Assembly (NCBI GenBank): GCA_004380135.1 | Contig: QXCR01000108.1 | Location: 37,360-101,359, forward strand | From: Stemphylium vesicarium | Taxonomy: Eukaryota > Ascomycota > Dothideomycetes > Pleosporales > Pleosporaceae | Length of the DNA stretch: 64,000 nt | Reading direction: 5' to 3' | Shown: in pieces, positions 35,701-47,240 of the stretch | Position numbering within the stretch: the stretch's first letter is position 1 | Layout: every line of letters begins with the position of its first letter | Notes under the pieces: generated by a model | The model's database searches: none | What the model was told of the DNA's origin: nothing | What the model saw: the letters and a program-made list of their open reading frames with translations, nothing else | Position numbers and translations under genes: made by a program

Positions 35701-37177
35701 TACTGCCTACTCAACCCTTCTCTACACAGCAAACGTATAACGCGTAAAAATTACCACTTCAATTAAATCTACGAAGAAATAGGAAGGCTTACCCCCGAGC
35801 TCAAAATGTAACACATCCCTGCTAACTACGCGCGACGCTATCCAAGAGCACACAGGCAGCGAATCTTTTTTATTAGGAACTCCACTCCCAAGGAACAAAA
35901 CAGTAATATTCACGACAACGAGGATAGTAAAATGGTCTCGCACTACGCTCCACTCCACACCACCCAACCCACCCCCATTGACCAGAAGAGGGAAAAAGTA
36001 GAAAAAAAGCCGACCAGCACATAGACTCAAGAAACCTTCCCTTCCCTACACAATCCATCTACGGCGGTGGAAAAAAAAGCTTATTTTAGCATCCATGGTA
36101 CAGCGCATACCGTACCACTCCCCACGATTCCTAAATACCTACATACCTAGATACGTACCCGAGGTATAGCCTACAACAGCGACACAACCACCTCCCATCA
36201 CCCTTAAAAAAAAACACCACCAAACCGCTAACACAGCGAGGGAAACACTTCCCCCGGCTGAGGGCGCAGATGCCACTGAGCTAAGCCCTTGTAGTAGACC
36301 AGCTAGTACAAATCGTGTATTAGGGGGAACGACGTTGTGATGCCTAGCCTTCCCACATATTCATTGCATACTACCTAAGTAGGAACGGGATCTCAATGTG
36401 CTTGGTACTACCGCTCCTGTTCAATAGAAGGTTATTTTGCTGACAGAAGGGAGGGAAGCTTAGGTAACGTGTGTGGATTGCGTGCAGGAAGAATTGAAGG
36501 ATTGAACTGTGGTTCTATTGTATGTTGCTATAAACAACGTATATAGTAGGAAAGCGGTGAGGTGTAGAGCAGCGGTCAGGTGTACTACGTGGTACAGCAG
36601 CGGAGACATGAAACTGTAATACGTGATACAAGAGGAAAGACTCCAAAACCGTGACATAACGAGGTAAATGAGGTGTAGCTAGATATTGTCGCAGCCATTT
36701 GCTGAGGTGGGGGGTTTTCCTGTTCGGTATTACTGGCTTGAACTGTGAATGTCCCCTGTTGTCTAGTTTGCCATATTTTGCTCAATTACCGTACAAGCTT
36801 GCTACGTAGACCAAGTGGAGAAGATAAAGTGGTGGTGAAGGAGAGCAGACACCCTTGATCAGTTCGGCGGGCATTGCTATAAAGAGAACAATCACACCTG
36901 TTGTTCCCTTCCTTCGTGACTGGGTCGGCCATTAACATGCGACACACAAGACATGATAAACAAAGCCACTGTTAATTAATGAATTAAATCCATCACCTCT
37001 TATTTCTTCATACAAGACCAGGTTAAACCAGGCTATACTATACATCCATACATTCCATCCGTCCCATCCATCCGACATGACCCAATCATAAAGCCATCCA
37101 GAGAATCCTTCCAACTCCCCACCGCCTCCCGTCCCCCAAGAAACCTACTCCAATTGAAGAGAATCCAACAAGTTCAT
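32794..37177. other. Long gene-poor interval, partly AT-rich
   Basis: About 4.4 kb without a supported gene. 32.8-33.8 kb is GC-rich and should hold the hex1 promoter. From about 34.5 to 37.1 kb the sequence is AT- and TpA-rich with short ORFs only, as in a decayed repeat, but no terminal repeats or transposase motif could be read. Confidence 0.5.
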
Positions 37178-38717
37178 CTACGCCTTGACAGTACTCCTCT
37201 TCATTCCCTTCTTAGCGCTCTTCTCACGCTCTTTCTCGAGGAACTTCTTCTGCTCGGTTGCGCTCAAGCGACCAAGTTTGGCATCGCGCTGCTCCTTCTT
37301 CAACTTGTCGAGAGCCAACTTGCGCTCCTCGGCCTTCTCCTCGTCGTCGGCTCTGCGGATCTTGGCGATCTGCTCATCGCGTGTCTGCTTGATGCGGCGG
37401 AGGGCCTCCGGGCGGAAGTGGGCAGAGGAAGCGAGTTGGTCGGGGAGACGGAGGAAGTATTGGAAGAGGGGCATGGTGGTGCTGTAGTCGGAGGCGTACT
37501 TCAGGGAGAGGCTGAGGCGCTTGCGGGGCTTGGTTTGGTCGAGACTGCATAGTGTTAGTTGGGTTCAAGAGACACAAGGTGTAGTGCGACTTACGTCCTG
37601 GGCGCGTCAATGGGCTGGTCGCTGACGACAATGGCCTCGAAGTTGTCTCCAGCCTCCTCGATAGCCTTGATGAGCTCCGGAGTGAGTAGCATATCGGTAA
37701 CCTCGGCGCTCTCGCTCATGACGGTAGTCCAGACAGGCAACTTGGCGTGGTCGCGAGTTGAAGTCAGAGACAAGTCGTATCGCTCCTCACGCATACGCTT
37801 CATGATATCCTTGTGTACAATGGCAAAGACGAAACCGTCGAAAGTGCTGTTGGTGACCTTCTTCGCGTCACCCTGACCGTACGAGGGAGCAATCTTGGTC
37901 TCGCGACCGTCGAATACGTAGGCAGTGGCCTCCATACGCTCGGCGGGAGGGGGGAAGCTCTCGAAGAACAGAGGAAGCACGCTCTCGCCCAGCCACAAGA
38001 AGGGGTTGAAGCGCTTCAAAAAAGACAGCTTGAAGTCGACAAAGGCGACGTTCTGGCGACCAGTCGCATAGACCTGGTACTCGTCGGCCTTCTTCTCCTT
38101 GAGCATGCTGTCCACATCCATGACGGATTGCTCAGATTCCGGGCGCGCGTAGCCGACCTGGACGAATTCCTGCGTCAGGACAGGCGCGTGTGCCTTCATC
38201 CATGTCTTCGCCTTGGTGCGGTTGCGCTTGGTGCCCCAGAGATGTACGGCGATGAGGACGAAGAGGAATGGTAGAACGTACATCTCCAGCTTGAAGTCAT
38301 CTGCCGTCGTGCGCTCCCATACCCGGTACCATGCCGTATACGGTCGGTTCTGGCCGAGAGATGTAGGAGCCGCTTGCGCTGCACCGGTAGTGGTAGTAAA
38401 GGACGAGATGGCTGCTGGCGTAGGCTCAGGAGCGCCCGCGTAGTCGGCGAAGTCTGGATGTGTCAGCAATGTACGCGAAGGTTTCTTTGCAGCAACAATT
38501 GTCTGCGCTTCCTGTAGCAATGCGAAAATCTTATCGCGGCTTTTCCACAGATGAAGTCTTGCCAATGTCTCAAAAAGGAGCGGCGCGTGGTTCCGCGTGC
38601 CAGGTCGCTGGGCTTCCAATTGTGCGTCCAACGTGGGGGCTACGTACCATCATCACCGGCAGCTGGGGCCTGTACAGGCTTCTGCCCTCCAAAGAGGCCC
38701 TTGACGAAGTCTGCCAT
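37178..38717 (-). CDS. CCDC47-like (DUF1682) ER membrane protein
   Basis: Homologues of CCDC47 belong to the PAT complex, which helps insert multipass proteins at the ER. Exons: 38717-38648, 38453-37595, 37544-37178, giving 431 aa. The first intron is long for this window (194 nt, GTACGT...GCTGAC...CCAG), the second 50 nt. The N-terminus is MADFVKGLFGGQKP. One transmembrane segment (about 80-100, MYVLPFLFVLIAVHLWG) is followed by the DUF1682 core with FKLSFLKRFNPFLW and FVFAIVHKDIMKRMREERYD. The C-terminus is a Lys/Glu-rich coiled coil ending KKGMKRSTVKA, as in the family. An alternative start inside the first intron at 38631 was discarded because the splice restores DFADYAG. Confidence 0.9.
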
Positions 38718-39345
38718 TGCGTAGATAGCTCACAATGAACAGGTGTACGTGGAGATTTGGCTGACGCGGGAGTTCTGGCGATGGATCTCGGCTCGGTTCC
38801 AGTCCAACGTTGGCACTGACCTCATTTTACAGGGACTAGCACGCATGTGGAGGGGCACAGTTGGGGAGCTCCCCAGAGCTTGGAGGTGGCACTTTGGCGC
38901 TGGAAAGGTGCACATGGGTATTTTGAGGAATAATGGATGCTATGACACAGTGCATAAATGCTGTTGGAATTATTCGGCAAGATTCTGCAGGGTTACAGTA
39001 GTCAATAGCCATGTTTTTAGCCTAGCTAGCATGCATGGAGTTATAGCAGCATCACAGTCATCCAGCGCGCGAGAGGAAAAGGCTTGCATCAGATGCAACG
39101 AGCCAACTCCATAGACCGGATACATGGAAAAAGCTACCGCTTCTCTTTGCTGCATGCGACGCGGCATAAACACCTAGAATTCGTATACGCGAAGGTGGTA
39201 TGAGTCACAGCATAGATTGCTCTATCAAATCGACAAATGAGATCTTGGTGGTTGTAGGTAAAGGCTTGTTGATTGCTTGTACATGGACATGGACGCGGTC
39301 CTGCTAGTCCAGCCATATCTGGATATCATGCTCAGAATGTACACT
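38718..39345. other. Intergenic
   Basis: No gene seen. It holds the promoter of the CCDC47-like gene and the 3' flank of the next leftward gene. Confidence 0.5.
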
Positions 39346-39850
39346 CTAGTTCTTGCCGAGCCAAGTCTTGTGTCCCTTTACAAATGTTAGGCATGTCTTT
39401 GTGATGCTCGAAGGGCGTACTTACGAGGACAAGACGGCCCATCATGTACATGCTGGCGCCGAAACTGCTGAACAGGATGACCTTGTAGCCGGGAATCATC
39501 CACTTTCCGCGGGCCTGTGAGGACAATTGTCAGTCTGCGTCTCTTGTATACGTCTTTTCCATTTGTTCCATGTGCCCGAATAGCCCGGGCGTGTGCCTTT
39601 CGAGACCACACCATCCATACGTCCTCCTCTCGTCCGTGTTCGGCAACGCACCTTTTCCCAGGTCCTCAGTCCATCGTGCTTCTGGTGCTCGCGTTGCCAG
39701 TAAGGCACCTTGTTCTCGCGCATAACCCAGCTGCTAGCTGTCAGTATTGAGCACTATGCGTCCTATTGGGAGAGGCTAAAGGCGGCCGTCGCGGCGCCGC
39801 CCAGGACCCGTAGAAAAGTCCATCGCCTAGTCCAAGACGTACCCGGCCAT
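39346..39850 (-). CDS. Probable cytochrome c oxidase subunit VII(a)-like small mitochondrial protein
   Basis: A 68-aa protein spread over four exons: 39850-39843 (8 nt), 39730-39652, 39514-39425, 39375-39346, with introns of 112, 137 and 49 nt, all GT-AG and phase-consistent. The sequence begins MAGWVMRENKVPYWQRE, has one hydrophobic segment (about 38-58, containing ASMYMMGRLVL) and ends GHKTWLGKN. Size, charge pattern and single helix fit a COX7a-type subunit of complex IV in the inner mitochondrial membrane; this naming is from memory of the family. It shares a very short divergent promoter with a mitochondrial PPR protein gene, which agrees with an organellar role. Confidence 0.72.
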
Positions 39851-40095
39851 TGTGAAGTGTTTCGAGGAGTGATTTCGCGGCGTGCGGGGGCAATTGGTGG
39901 TTTCGTGGATTTCACGGTTTCGTGATGTCGCGAGGTCGAATGATCCGGCGGCGGAAGAGAGTCGAGCGCCAAGGCCCTTGTCCGCTTCGGGAACAGCAAC
40001 TTTCGGCATCGTCAGGCTCGAGCGTGCGACTTTTGGACGAACTTTGGCATGCTGCCGCCAATGGACTCAATCCGCCCTCGCCTCCTGTCTCGTTG
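39851..40095. promoter_or_regulatory. Compact bidirectional promoter of two mitochondrial genes
   Basis: The distance from the leftward ATG (39850) to the rightward one is 74 bp (ATG 39925) or 245 bp (ATG 40096). No TATA box is seen. Confidence 0.5.
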
Positions 40096-42690
40096 ATGCC
40101 GCCGGCCCTGGACAGGCTCCTCGCAAGCCCGTCAGCCTTGCGACTCCTCCGCTCCATTGTCAATGCCTCCGAATTCCCCGCGTCGTATTCTGCAACCACC
40201 AAATGCTGCCCTCCAACCGCACCCCGCCGCAACTACACCGCCAAAAAGGGAGACCAGCCATTGCCCTTCCCAAAGCTGAAATGGAGATTCATGAGGCAGT
40301 CAAACTCGGAAGCCGCCGTACGGAGGCTTGTGCGCCGAACGCTACAAAATGACGAAGCAAACGACGTATCCAAGCCGTCATCCAATGTCTTTCAGGGCAA
40401 CGACACACCTTCAGGAAAGCGGCCTGACGATCCTGCACTGCTTTCAGCTATTCTTGCATACCAGGAAAGGATCCACGGGGCAAAGGGTGTTCGCCATGTC
40501 TGGCAAAACATCAATGACGCCGGACATGACCTACCCACTGAAGAAACACCAGACGCCGAGTATCTGTGGGGAACTTTCATCAAACACCACCTAGTCGTCA
40601 CCAAGACCCTGGCATACGCAGAAGAACTATTCCGCAAGTCGGGCAAAGTTTACCCCCGGCTATACGAATTGGTCATGACCCATTGGCTCCCGAGAAATCC
40701 CAAAAAGGCGCTACAGTATCATCATGCTATGGTGGAAAACCTCCAGCTCAAGAAACTTCCTCTGCGCGCTCTAGCACGTTCGGGCCGCTCTACCTTAAAG
40801 ACTGCCGCATATGATGTGCTGATGGAGATATACAAACATTCCGACGAGCGAGATCTCTACGATGAAGTGGTGCCAGTACTGAGCGAAAAGGGGGGCATTG
40901 CCATGGCTCGAGAATGGCATACAATCTGCACCGCCCGGAATGATATACCTTCGGAGAATGTTGCGTTGCATCCCGTTATCCAACAATTTACTGGCCAAAC
41001 ATCAGCACATCAAACACGTTCCGACCCAACCAAGTATGACCAAAAACTCATGCGTCGCTTGTCAGGTCCTGACACTGCACCAGTTCGATTTGAAGATCCC
41101 TTCGTTGCTCGCATGTTTGCAACGCGTACCTTCCCGTCGGCCTCTATTATACATGGGCTTTCAATGGTCGGAATAAATGAGATCGGACCCTTGGCTCTAC
41201 TCACCATGGCTAGACAGACGCAGCCAGTGGCGGAACTCAAGGACAGATTCGATGAGCTCAGGGCAGCGGGTATCGCTTTGCAAGGTTGCGTCTTCTCTCT
41301 AGCACTAGAGAAGTTCGTATACGACAAGAGGTGGCAGCTTGTGCGCAGTATGATAGAAAGCGATCAGCACCCAGACGTTTTTGGTGATGCTGAGGTGCAA
41401 CGGCAACTGCTAGAATATTATCTCGACCAGGGGGATATGCTGCAAGCCCAGCGCACCTTGGCCATCCTGACTCTCTTTCACAAAGACCAAATCCAAGAGT
41501 CCTGGAACACTCTCTTGCAAGTCCATATCAAACATACCGGGCTGCAGCATGTGATGGAAGTGCTCCAAGACATGCGCGCTGGTAATGTCATGTTGACAAG
41601 AGAATCAGTTGCTGCCATAAGAGGTTTGCTTCGTCAACGACGCATAGGACACAAGCCTGCCAATGCCTCTGATATCAATTATGATGACCTTCGCTTCGTA
41701 ACGCGCACATTCGTCATGATTCTCGAAGCCGGTATAGGCATCATTTCCCCGCCATACTGGCGTGAGATTATTCGGCGGTTCGGCATGTTAGGCAGGTTTC
41801 GAGAGCTCAGGCGTCTCTTACTTTGGCTTCTCTGCTGGTACGCACCGAGGAGCTCTTTCCAGTTCGCAACTTTACCGAAATCACCTTTCCTAGAACCAGC
41901 GACTGCGAAGCTACGTGCTGCTCATCCGGAGCGCAACCACTACTTCCATTTTCCTGGCACAAGAACACAAATGGAGAACCTTTTTCATCCCATCCGACAG
42001 ATTTTCAAGCCTTCGCTTATTCAAGGATTAATCGTCTGGGGCTTCAGAGCCGGATTGCTTCCAAACGCACCTCTAGAGCAAACAATGTTCACATCTCCTC
42101 TCGCAAAAAGGCATTGGCGTCGTTACTTGCTCCGAGAACGTCTACTCAAACGCCTCGGATGGAGCATCGGCCTTCGAACCGTGGTGCAGCTCCGCGAGCT
42201 CGGCGTGCACATACATCATCACACGGTAGTCAAGGCCTTACAAATGCAATTCGTCGTCATGTTCGGCCACGGTCGTTCCAAAATCGTAGAAAACAGGATG
42301 GTGGAAAAGACGAACGTCCATCCCTACGCGCACTACGTCCACGAAGTCAACAAAATCTGGGGCAGCCAGCTCTTGGCAGAGCCTCAACTCTTTGCCACGG
42401 GTATGATGCATCGCCACATGTGGCATCCGCGTCTGCGCAGAAAGGTCAATCGTAAGCTTTCGCTTAGTCTGGGCGAGATCCTGGGTCCAAATTGGCAGGA
42501 TAGGAACAATGATTGGGAAATGAGAAACCAGGATAAGGCGACCAAGGAAGACAGTGCTGCTGCTCTTGAACAAATTCAACAATTTTTTAAGGTGCAGAAG
42601 AAGGCTGGGGATCTGGGCGTGGGGTCGATTGAGCACTCTTCTACGCAGACTGGGGACGGGTTGGATGAGCCCAAGGCGGATACCAAATAG
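39925..42690 (+). CDS. Mitochondrial pentatricopeptide-repeat (PPR) protein
   Basis: A single-exon gene of 921 aa from ATG 39925, or 864 aa from ATG 40096. The second start gives MPPALDRLLASPSALRLLRS, a classic arginine/leucine-rich mitochondrial presequence, so I think it is the better one. The body is a series of helical pairs, for example YLWGTFIKHHLVVTKTLAYA, YDVLMEIYKHSDERDLYDEV and ESWNTLLQVHIKHTGLQ, in the spacing expected of PPR units. The C-terminus is basic with an acidic tail. PPR proteins bind organellar RNA and act in its maturation or translation; the target is unknown. Confidence 0.82.
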   Translation: MSRGRMIRRRKRVERQGPCPLREQQLSASSGSSVRLLDELWHAAANGLNPPSPPVSLMPPALDRLLASPSALRLLRSIVNASEFPASYSATTKCCPPTAPRRNYTAKKGDQPLPFPKLKWRFMRQSNSEAAVRRLVRRTLQNDEANDVSKPSSNVFQGNDTPSGKRPDDPALLSAILAYQERIHGAKGVRHVWQNINDAGHDLPTEETPDAEYLWGTFIKHHLVVTKTLAYAEELFRKSGKVYPRLYELVMTHWLPRNPKKALQYHHAMVENLQLKKLPLRALARSGRSTLKTAAYDVLMEIYKHSDERDLYDEVVPVLSEKGGIAMAREWHTICTARNDIPSENVALHPVIQQFTGQTSAHQTRSDPTKYDQKLMRRLSGPDTAPVRFEDPFVARMFATRTFPSASIIHGLSMVGINEIGPLALLTMARQTQPVAELKDRFDELRAAGIALQGCVFSLALEKFVYDKRWQLVRSMIESDQHPDVFGDAEVQRQLLEYYLDQGDMLQAQRTLAILTLFHKDQIQESWNTLLQVHIKHTGLQHVMEVLQDMRAGNVMLTRESVAAIRGLLRQRRIGHKPANASDINYDDLRFVTRTFVMILEAGIGIISPPYWREIIRRFGMLGRFRELRRLLLWLLCWYAPRSSFQFATLPKSPFLEPATAKLRAAHPERNHYFHFPGTRTQMENLFHPIRQIFKPSLIQGLIVWGFRAGLLPNAPLEQTMFTSPLAKRHWRRYLLRERLLKRLGWSIGLRTVVQLRELGVHIHHHTVVKALQMQFVVMFGHGRSKIVENRMVEKTNVHPYAHYVHEVNKIWGSQLLAEPQLFATGMMHRHMWHPRLRRKVNRKLSLSLGEILGPNWQDRNNDWEMRNQDKATKEDSAAALEQIQQFFKVQKKAGDLGVGSIEHSSTQTGDGLDEPKADTK

Positions 42691-42844
42691 GCTTATCGCT
42701 TTACGGGATGGGAAATGTCCCAAGCATCGAACCAAAAATCAATCGCGTCGAGACCATTACTTGGGCTTTTGGTATCTGCGCGTCATGAATTCTGAATTGT
42801 AGTGCGCGGATAAGATGTGAGTGAGGAAAACAGGGGCGATCAAG

Positions 42845-42980
42845 CTACTGCTTGGCGCGGAATCTAGTGCGCGTAACCTGCCGACCTAGCTTCTTCAGCG
42901 TAAACGCCGCCTTCTCTCTCTCATCACTCCAGTTCGCCGCGGTAAACCGTCTCCCCAATAAAGACAGCGTTTCGTCTCCC
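42845..42980 (-). CDS. Orphan terminal exon, unknown protein
   Basis: After a possible ...CTTAG acceptor at 42981-42982 comes a protein-like stretch of 45 residues with GRRFTAANWSDEREKAAFTL and a basic end (TRTRFRAKQ), terminated by TAG. Its frame closes upstream, so earlier exons would be needed; one candidate donor is GTAGCG about 90 nt upstream. It could be the last exon of a small gene or a leftover. I do not recognise it. Confidence 0.25.
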
Positions 42981-43497
42981 CTAAGTCGTACTGAAGATTG
43001 GCGATCTTATTACCAGCAGCCTGATAGATGGCACGCAGCACAGCCTTTTCGCTGGCCTAGAATCGCTACCGAGGCGCAAGGCTCACACTGGCGACCTCCA
43101 AGTTGGGGGCTGAGTGTCAATGTAACGTGTCACACACAGCTGCAAGCACAAAGCCTGGCTGCGGCAGGCATCTGGTTGCCTTATTTTGTTCGACAGCATG
43201 ATTTCTCATACATCCGCTTGGTAGATGGCAGGCCTGGCATCGTACTGTGTGGGGAGCTGACCCTGTTCCGGTCAAAACAAAGCGGGGAGAGCTGGTTTAG
43301 TATATAAGTTCAACGCTCCGAAGGACGTTATCTCATCTCTACCAGTATCCTCTTCCTTCGAAGTTGCGTTCAGTACAAGTGTTCAATCCGCCCCGTATAG
43401 CTCAAGTGTTCCAATTGATGTTTTCGTCTAGGCAACCGCTCCTGGAAGGCATCAAGGCAACAAGTGCAGGGACAGGCGACGGAGCTCTCAGCTCGCC

Positions 43498-43602
43498 ATG
43501 GCTCCCGGCGACCCACATCAAGATGATCTCGAGCAGGGCCAAACTGCGCCTCAGAACTCAACACTACATTTCATGAGCATTTTTATGGCTATTGCTACCT
43601 AG
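43498..43602 (+). pseudogene. Possible truncated MFS transporter start
   Basis: A 34-codon ORF encodes a short acidic/Gln-rich lead followed by LHFMSIFMAIAT, then stops. The tail resembles the first helix of DHA2-type drug:H+ antiporters, which open with similar HFxxIFxAI runs. It lies about 190 bp behind a TATATAA element. No further helix was found downstream. Confidence 0.25.
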
Positions 43603-44382
43603 AATTGTTGTATATGCGAACGTTCTGGCTTGCCAGTGTCTTACATAGCCCCGCTCACCTGTCCACGACGCTTTCCGATTCTCTGAACAGCACCCGCAAG
43701 GCTGACTAGGTGCCGGGCTTCTGCGCCTTATCCAGGCACACAAAAGATCTCATCGCCATAGGCCACTCGTATTCGCAAGGGATGCTCGCCATCATTTGTG
43801 GCCCTTCAACCAATGGTTCCGTTTCATTTCGTCATTCTTTGTGAGTGACGGCGGCTCTCGACCGTACCCTGTGGATCAATCTTCTAAAGCACGTTCGCTG
43901 GTCTTTACTGCGATGGGAAATTATGGTTCTATGACCGGGTTACGGAGCATCCGACACTGCCACCATAGAAACGAGATCCAGCGCGCTCAAATGCGCATGT
44001 AGCATATTATCAGTGTTCTTGTCGGCCGCGCCCGATGATGGCAGGGGCTGCTGTCGAAGGACGCAGCAATGAGGCACCTTACTGGACGCTCACAAGTTCA
44101 ACGTGACCTCACAAGAAGCCAAGGCTTAAGAGAAGGTGAGTGTAACATCAAGGTCGGTCGTCGACACACCCAATCAATCTGCTGACCACCCCACCAAAAG
44201 CTTTTACTCTTGCCTTCAACATGCAGAGTTTAGGGCTACTGAGGAAGCGCCAGTTACTGAACGCGCGTTGACCCTAGGTGAGAGCTTCTTGACCTTGCCC
44301 CTGGGCTATGACGCTGGTTGCTCTATATAACCCAATAAACCCCGTTCTTTGTCCCACTTGATCTACCACATATCCAGCCATA

Positions 44383-46924
44383 ATGACTTCCAAACACCAG
44401 CCACCATCCTCTTTGAAGAAGCGGTCGCTGTCAGAAGTCTCGCATGAGCTTGCAACCCGACCACAGAAGATGACGCGCAGTACTGCAAAGGCTACACAAG
44501 CGAAGAGCACCTTGAGTCCACCACCGCACACCCCACCTCCAACCGACCGAAAGCCGGCCTCAAATCCGAAAAGTTTCACGCCTTTCAGTGGAACGAGCAC
44601 GGCGAGAGCATCTGAAGCACGGGACGCCACCCCAGTCACTCCTCAGTCCATTTCGAATGACAACTCGTGCGAATCCCCTTCAAGTGAAGACAAAACCGAA
44701 GAGTCATCTCCACCCATCATTCTCTCCAAATTCAAGTGGGCACCGCAATCTTCGGTCAAGATCCCCAAGCTCGGAATCTATACCCCAACCGGCAAGCAGT
44801 CAGAAGCCTCGACAGGAGCCAAGTGGGCAGGGGTGTTAGGCCAAGTCAGCAAGATGTATTGTTACACCCGCCTTCCAGGGAACTGCGTGCGACTTCTACT
44901 TATCAAGCCTGGAACATTTGATGAGCAGGTCAACGCTTCCCTGATGACCGTACACGACGATGAGCTTGGAAGCGACAAGTACCCATATGCTGCGCTCTCC
45001 TATAATTGGGGTAACGGGGAATACAACAATACCATCATCACACAAGACGACCCTTCCTCTCAGCCAGTCAAGTCAATAAAGAGCATGGTGGATGCTCTCA
45101 ATGCAGCGGCCCATGGCAAGATGCTCAAAGTCAAACCCAACCTTTACGAAGCCCTCAAGCATCTTCGAAAGGAAAAGGAAGTTGTAGGCCTATGGGTGGA
45201 TGCGCTCTGTATTAATCAATTCGACATCAAGGAAAAGGAAGAGCAAGTATTGAAGATGCCGCAGATCTACCAAAAGGCCTACAACGTCAACATATGGCTG
45301 GGCTCAGATCATCTTGGTGACTTGGTTTCCGATAGAGCAATGGCCTTTATCCCAAAGGTCATTGACCCGGACAATCATTCCGCCCTCCTAGTTGGCGATA
45401 GCCATATAGAGAACTGGGCAAGCTTGTACGACCTTCTAAAGTGGAGTTGGTGAGTTTCATGAGGCTTTCAGTCTCGTACTAAGCTCATACCGGTTTAGGT
45501 TCTCACGACGTTGGATAATACAGGAGCTAGCCTTCGCACAATCCGCTTCAGTGCATTGTGGCAAGCATGTGCGTGATTGGAGCGATTTCCAGACCGCTAT
45601 CGCCATCTTCCATCGACATTTCGATTCCTTAAAAGGCAGGCTTATGGTACACTATGAATCCTCGCAAGCCAAACGCGGTCAACTAGACGATGACTCAACG
45701 CTAGAAATCGAACACCTCGGGGCAAAATTACTTGTCGACATGACCTCAACCTTGTTTCGAAAGCGTCGTGATGGCTCATTGGAGTCCACCAAAAGTCTAG
45801 AGAGTCTGGTCTGTTCTTTGTCTGGATTTGATACCTCTGACCCACGGGATGCAATCACTGCCCTTAGAAGTATTTCGAAAGAGGTTATCAGGCAGGACTC
45901 AAGCATGGTCAGCACGCAAAAGCCTCCACCAGCTCCGAATTACGGCAGTGACCTTTTTGAGGTCTATCGCGACTTCGTCGAATGGGTAGTGGCCGACACA
46001 GCGTCGATCGATATCATCTGCCGCCACTGGGCCCTGAAGGAGCGAAACCAGCCGATGCCAACGACACCTCGGTTGGTGCGCCTACCCTCCTGGATTCTTT
46101 TCGTGGAAGATTCAGCCTGGGGAAAGGGCGAAGACTTATTTCGTGGACGCAAGGCTGGAGACAGCTTTGTAGGACTGCCTGGCAGCAACAAGTACAATGC
46201 TTGCGGCAGGATCCATATGCACGCCGAAGTCAAGTTTCCTCAAAGCCCCATTGAAACCAGTTCCGATACACCTGCTCAGGTGATTCACGACATGTCTCTG
46301 TATGTGAAGGGCGCTATAGTAGGGTTTGTTTCCTTCCGTACGGATCCGTTCCCGGACGGGGTCATAACCAGAGATTGCCTACAGGGACTGGGCTGGTGTT
46401 TGGATAAGAACGCCACAGAGATTACCGAAGTTCCTTCTCAGTTATGGCAAACGCTAGTCGCGGACCGTGACCCACATGGTCTTCCTCCCCCTCACTGGTA
46501 CAAGAGAGCCTGCCAACATTGCCTCACATATCAAACCAACAACGGTCACATCAATATTGGGAACATATTGCGACGGAATCTTCAGACTGGGCAACAAAAC
46601 ATAGTGCACGATTACCTTCGTCGCGTCCGCGCTGTCACCTGGAATCGATCATTTCTTGAAGGAGATCCTCTTTGCAATACCGCCTCTCAGGAGTTTGACG
46701 CACCGCCAGAGAAATTGGTGGGATTTGGGCCGCCCAAGACGGAAAAGGGTGACGTGATTGCTATTCTCTACGGATGCAGCGTTCCTGTCATTCTTCGACC
46801 GTGCTTGGATGCGTCTGGCGATCCCACCCAGTATCTCTTCATTGGAGAAGCCTACATCTACGGAAACATGGATGGAGAGGCTTTCGATCACCATTACGAG
46901 GAGAAAACCTTCAAGCTCATCTAA
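44383..46924 (+). CDS. HET-domain (heterokaryon incompatibility) protein
   Basis: Exons 44383-45449 and 45499-46924, one 49-nt intron (GTGAGT...TTTAG, phase 2), give 830 aa. The first 150 residues are Ser/Pro/Lys-rich and disordered. The HET domain follows with its three hallmarks: YAALSYNWG, LWVDALCINQ and RRWIIQELA. The C-terminal part has the usual end of this family, GDVIAILYGCSVPVILRP and YLFIGEAYIYG. HET proteins trigger cell death after non-self fusion in some species, but most family members have unknown roles. It stands alone, with no partner het gene nearby. Confidence 0.93.
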
Positions 46925-47240
46925 GGATCTTGCTGTGGCTGAGAATGGTCAGGTAATTGACCTGCACCCTCCCTTTTTCGATCTCTCGTATAACATCCAT
47001 CGACCAGAGCAAACCAGCATAGCTCACCGGTTTCCCGTACATACCCTAACCACGTTTCTTTTCCGAGGCTCAGTGCCATGTTCAAGTACTCGTCCTTTTC
47101 TTTCTCCTTGATACCCTCACATTATGGCGATATGGATGATTCATAATTTTGATTTGCTGGGATTCATTCATTGTGCGACGCATGCCTTTGTACGTAACAG
47201 TTATATAAGATACCATCGCCAATCTCGAGACTTCCCCCTA
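46925..47240. other. Convergent intergenic
   Basis: Between the 3' ends of the HET gene and the GH16 gene; nothing coding seen. Confidence 0.6.

Larger units (their letters stand above)
42691..44382. other. Intergenic with gene relics
   Basis: Apart from the two doubtful items listed separately (42845-42980 and 43498-43602), no coding region is supported. TATATAA at 43301-43307 resembles a core promoter for the + strand, and another TATATAA at about 44325-44331 serves the HET gene. Confidence 0.5.

Noticed and set aside
38454..38647. N-terminal MDAQLEAQRPG reading of the CCDC47-like gene
   Set aside because: This stretch is an intron; splicing gives the better N-terminus MADFVKGLFGG.
42852..43307. 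151-codon plus-strand ORF after the PPR gene
   Set aside because: Starts at TTG, and the opposite strand is more protein-like over part of it.
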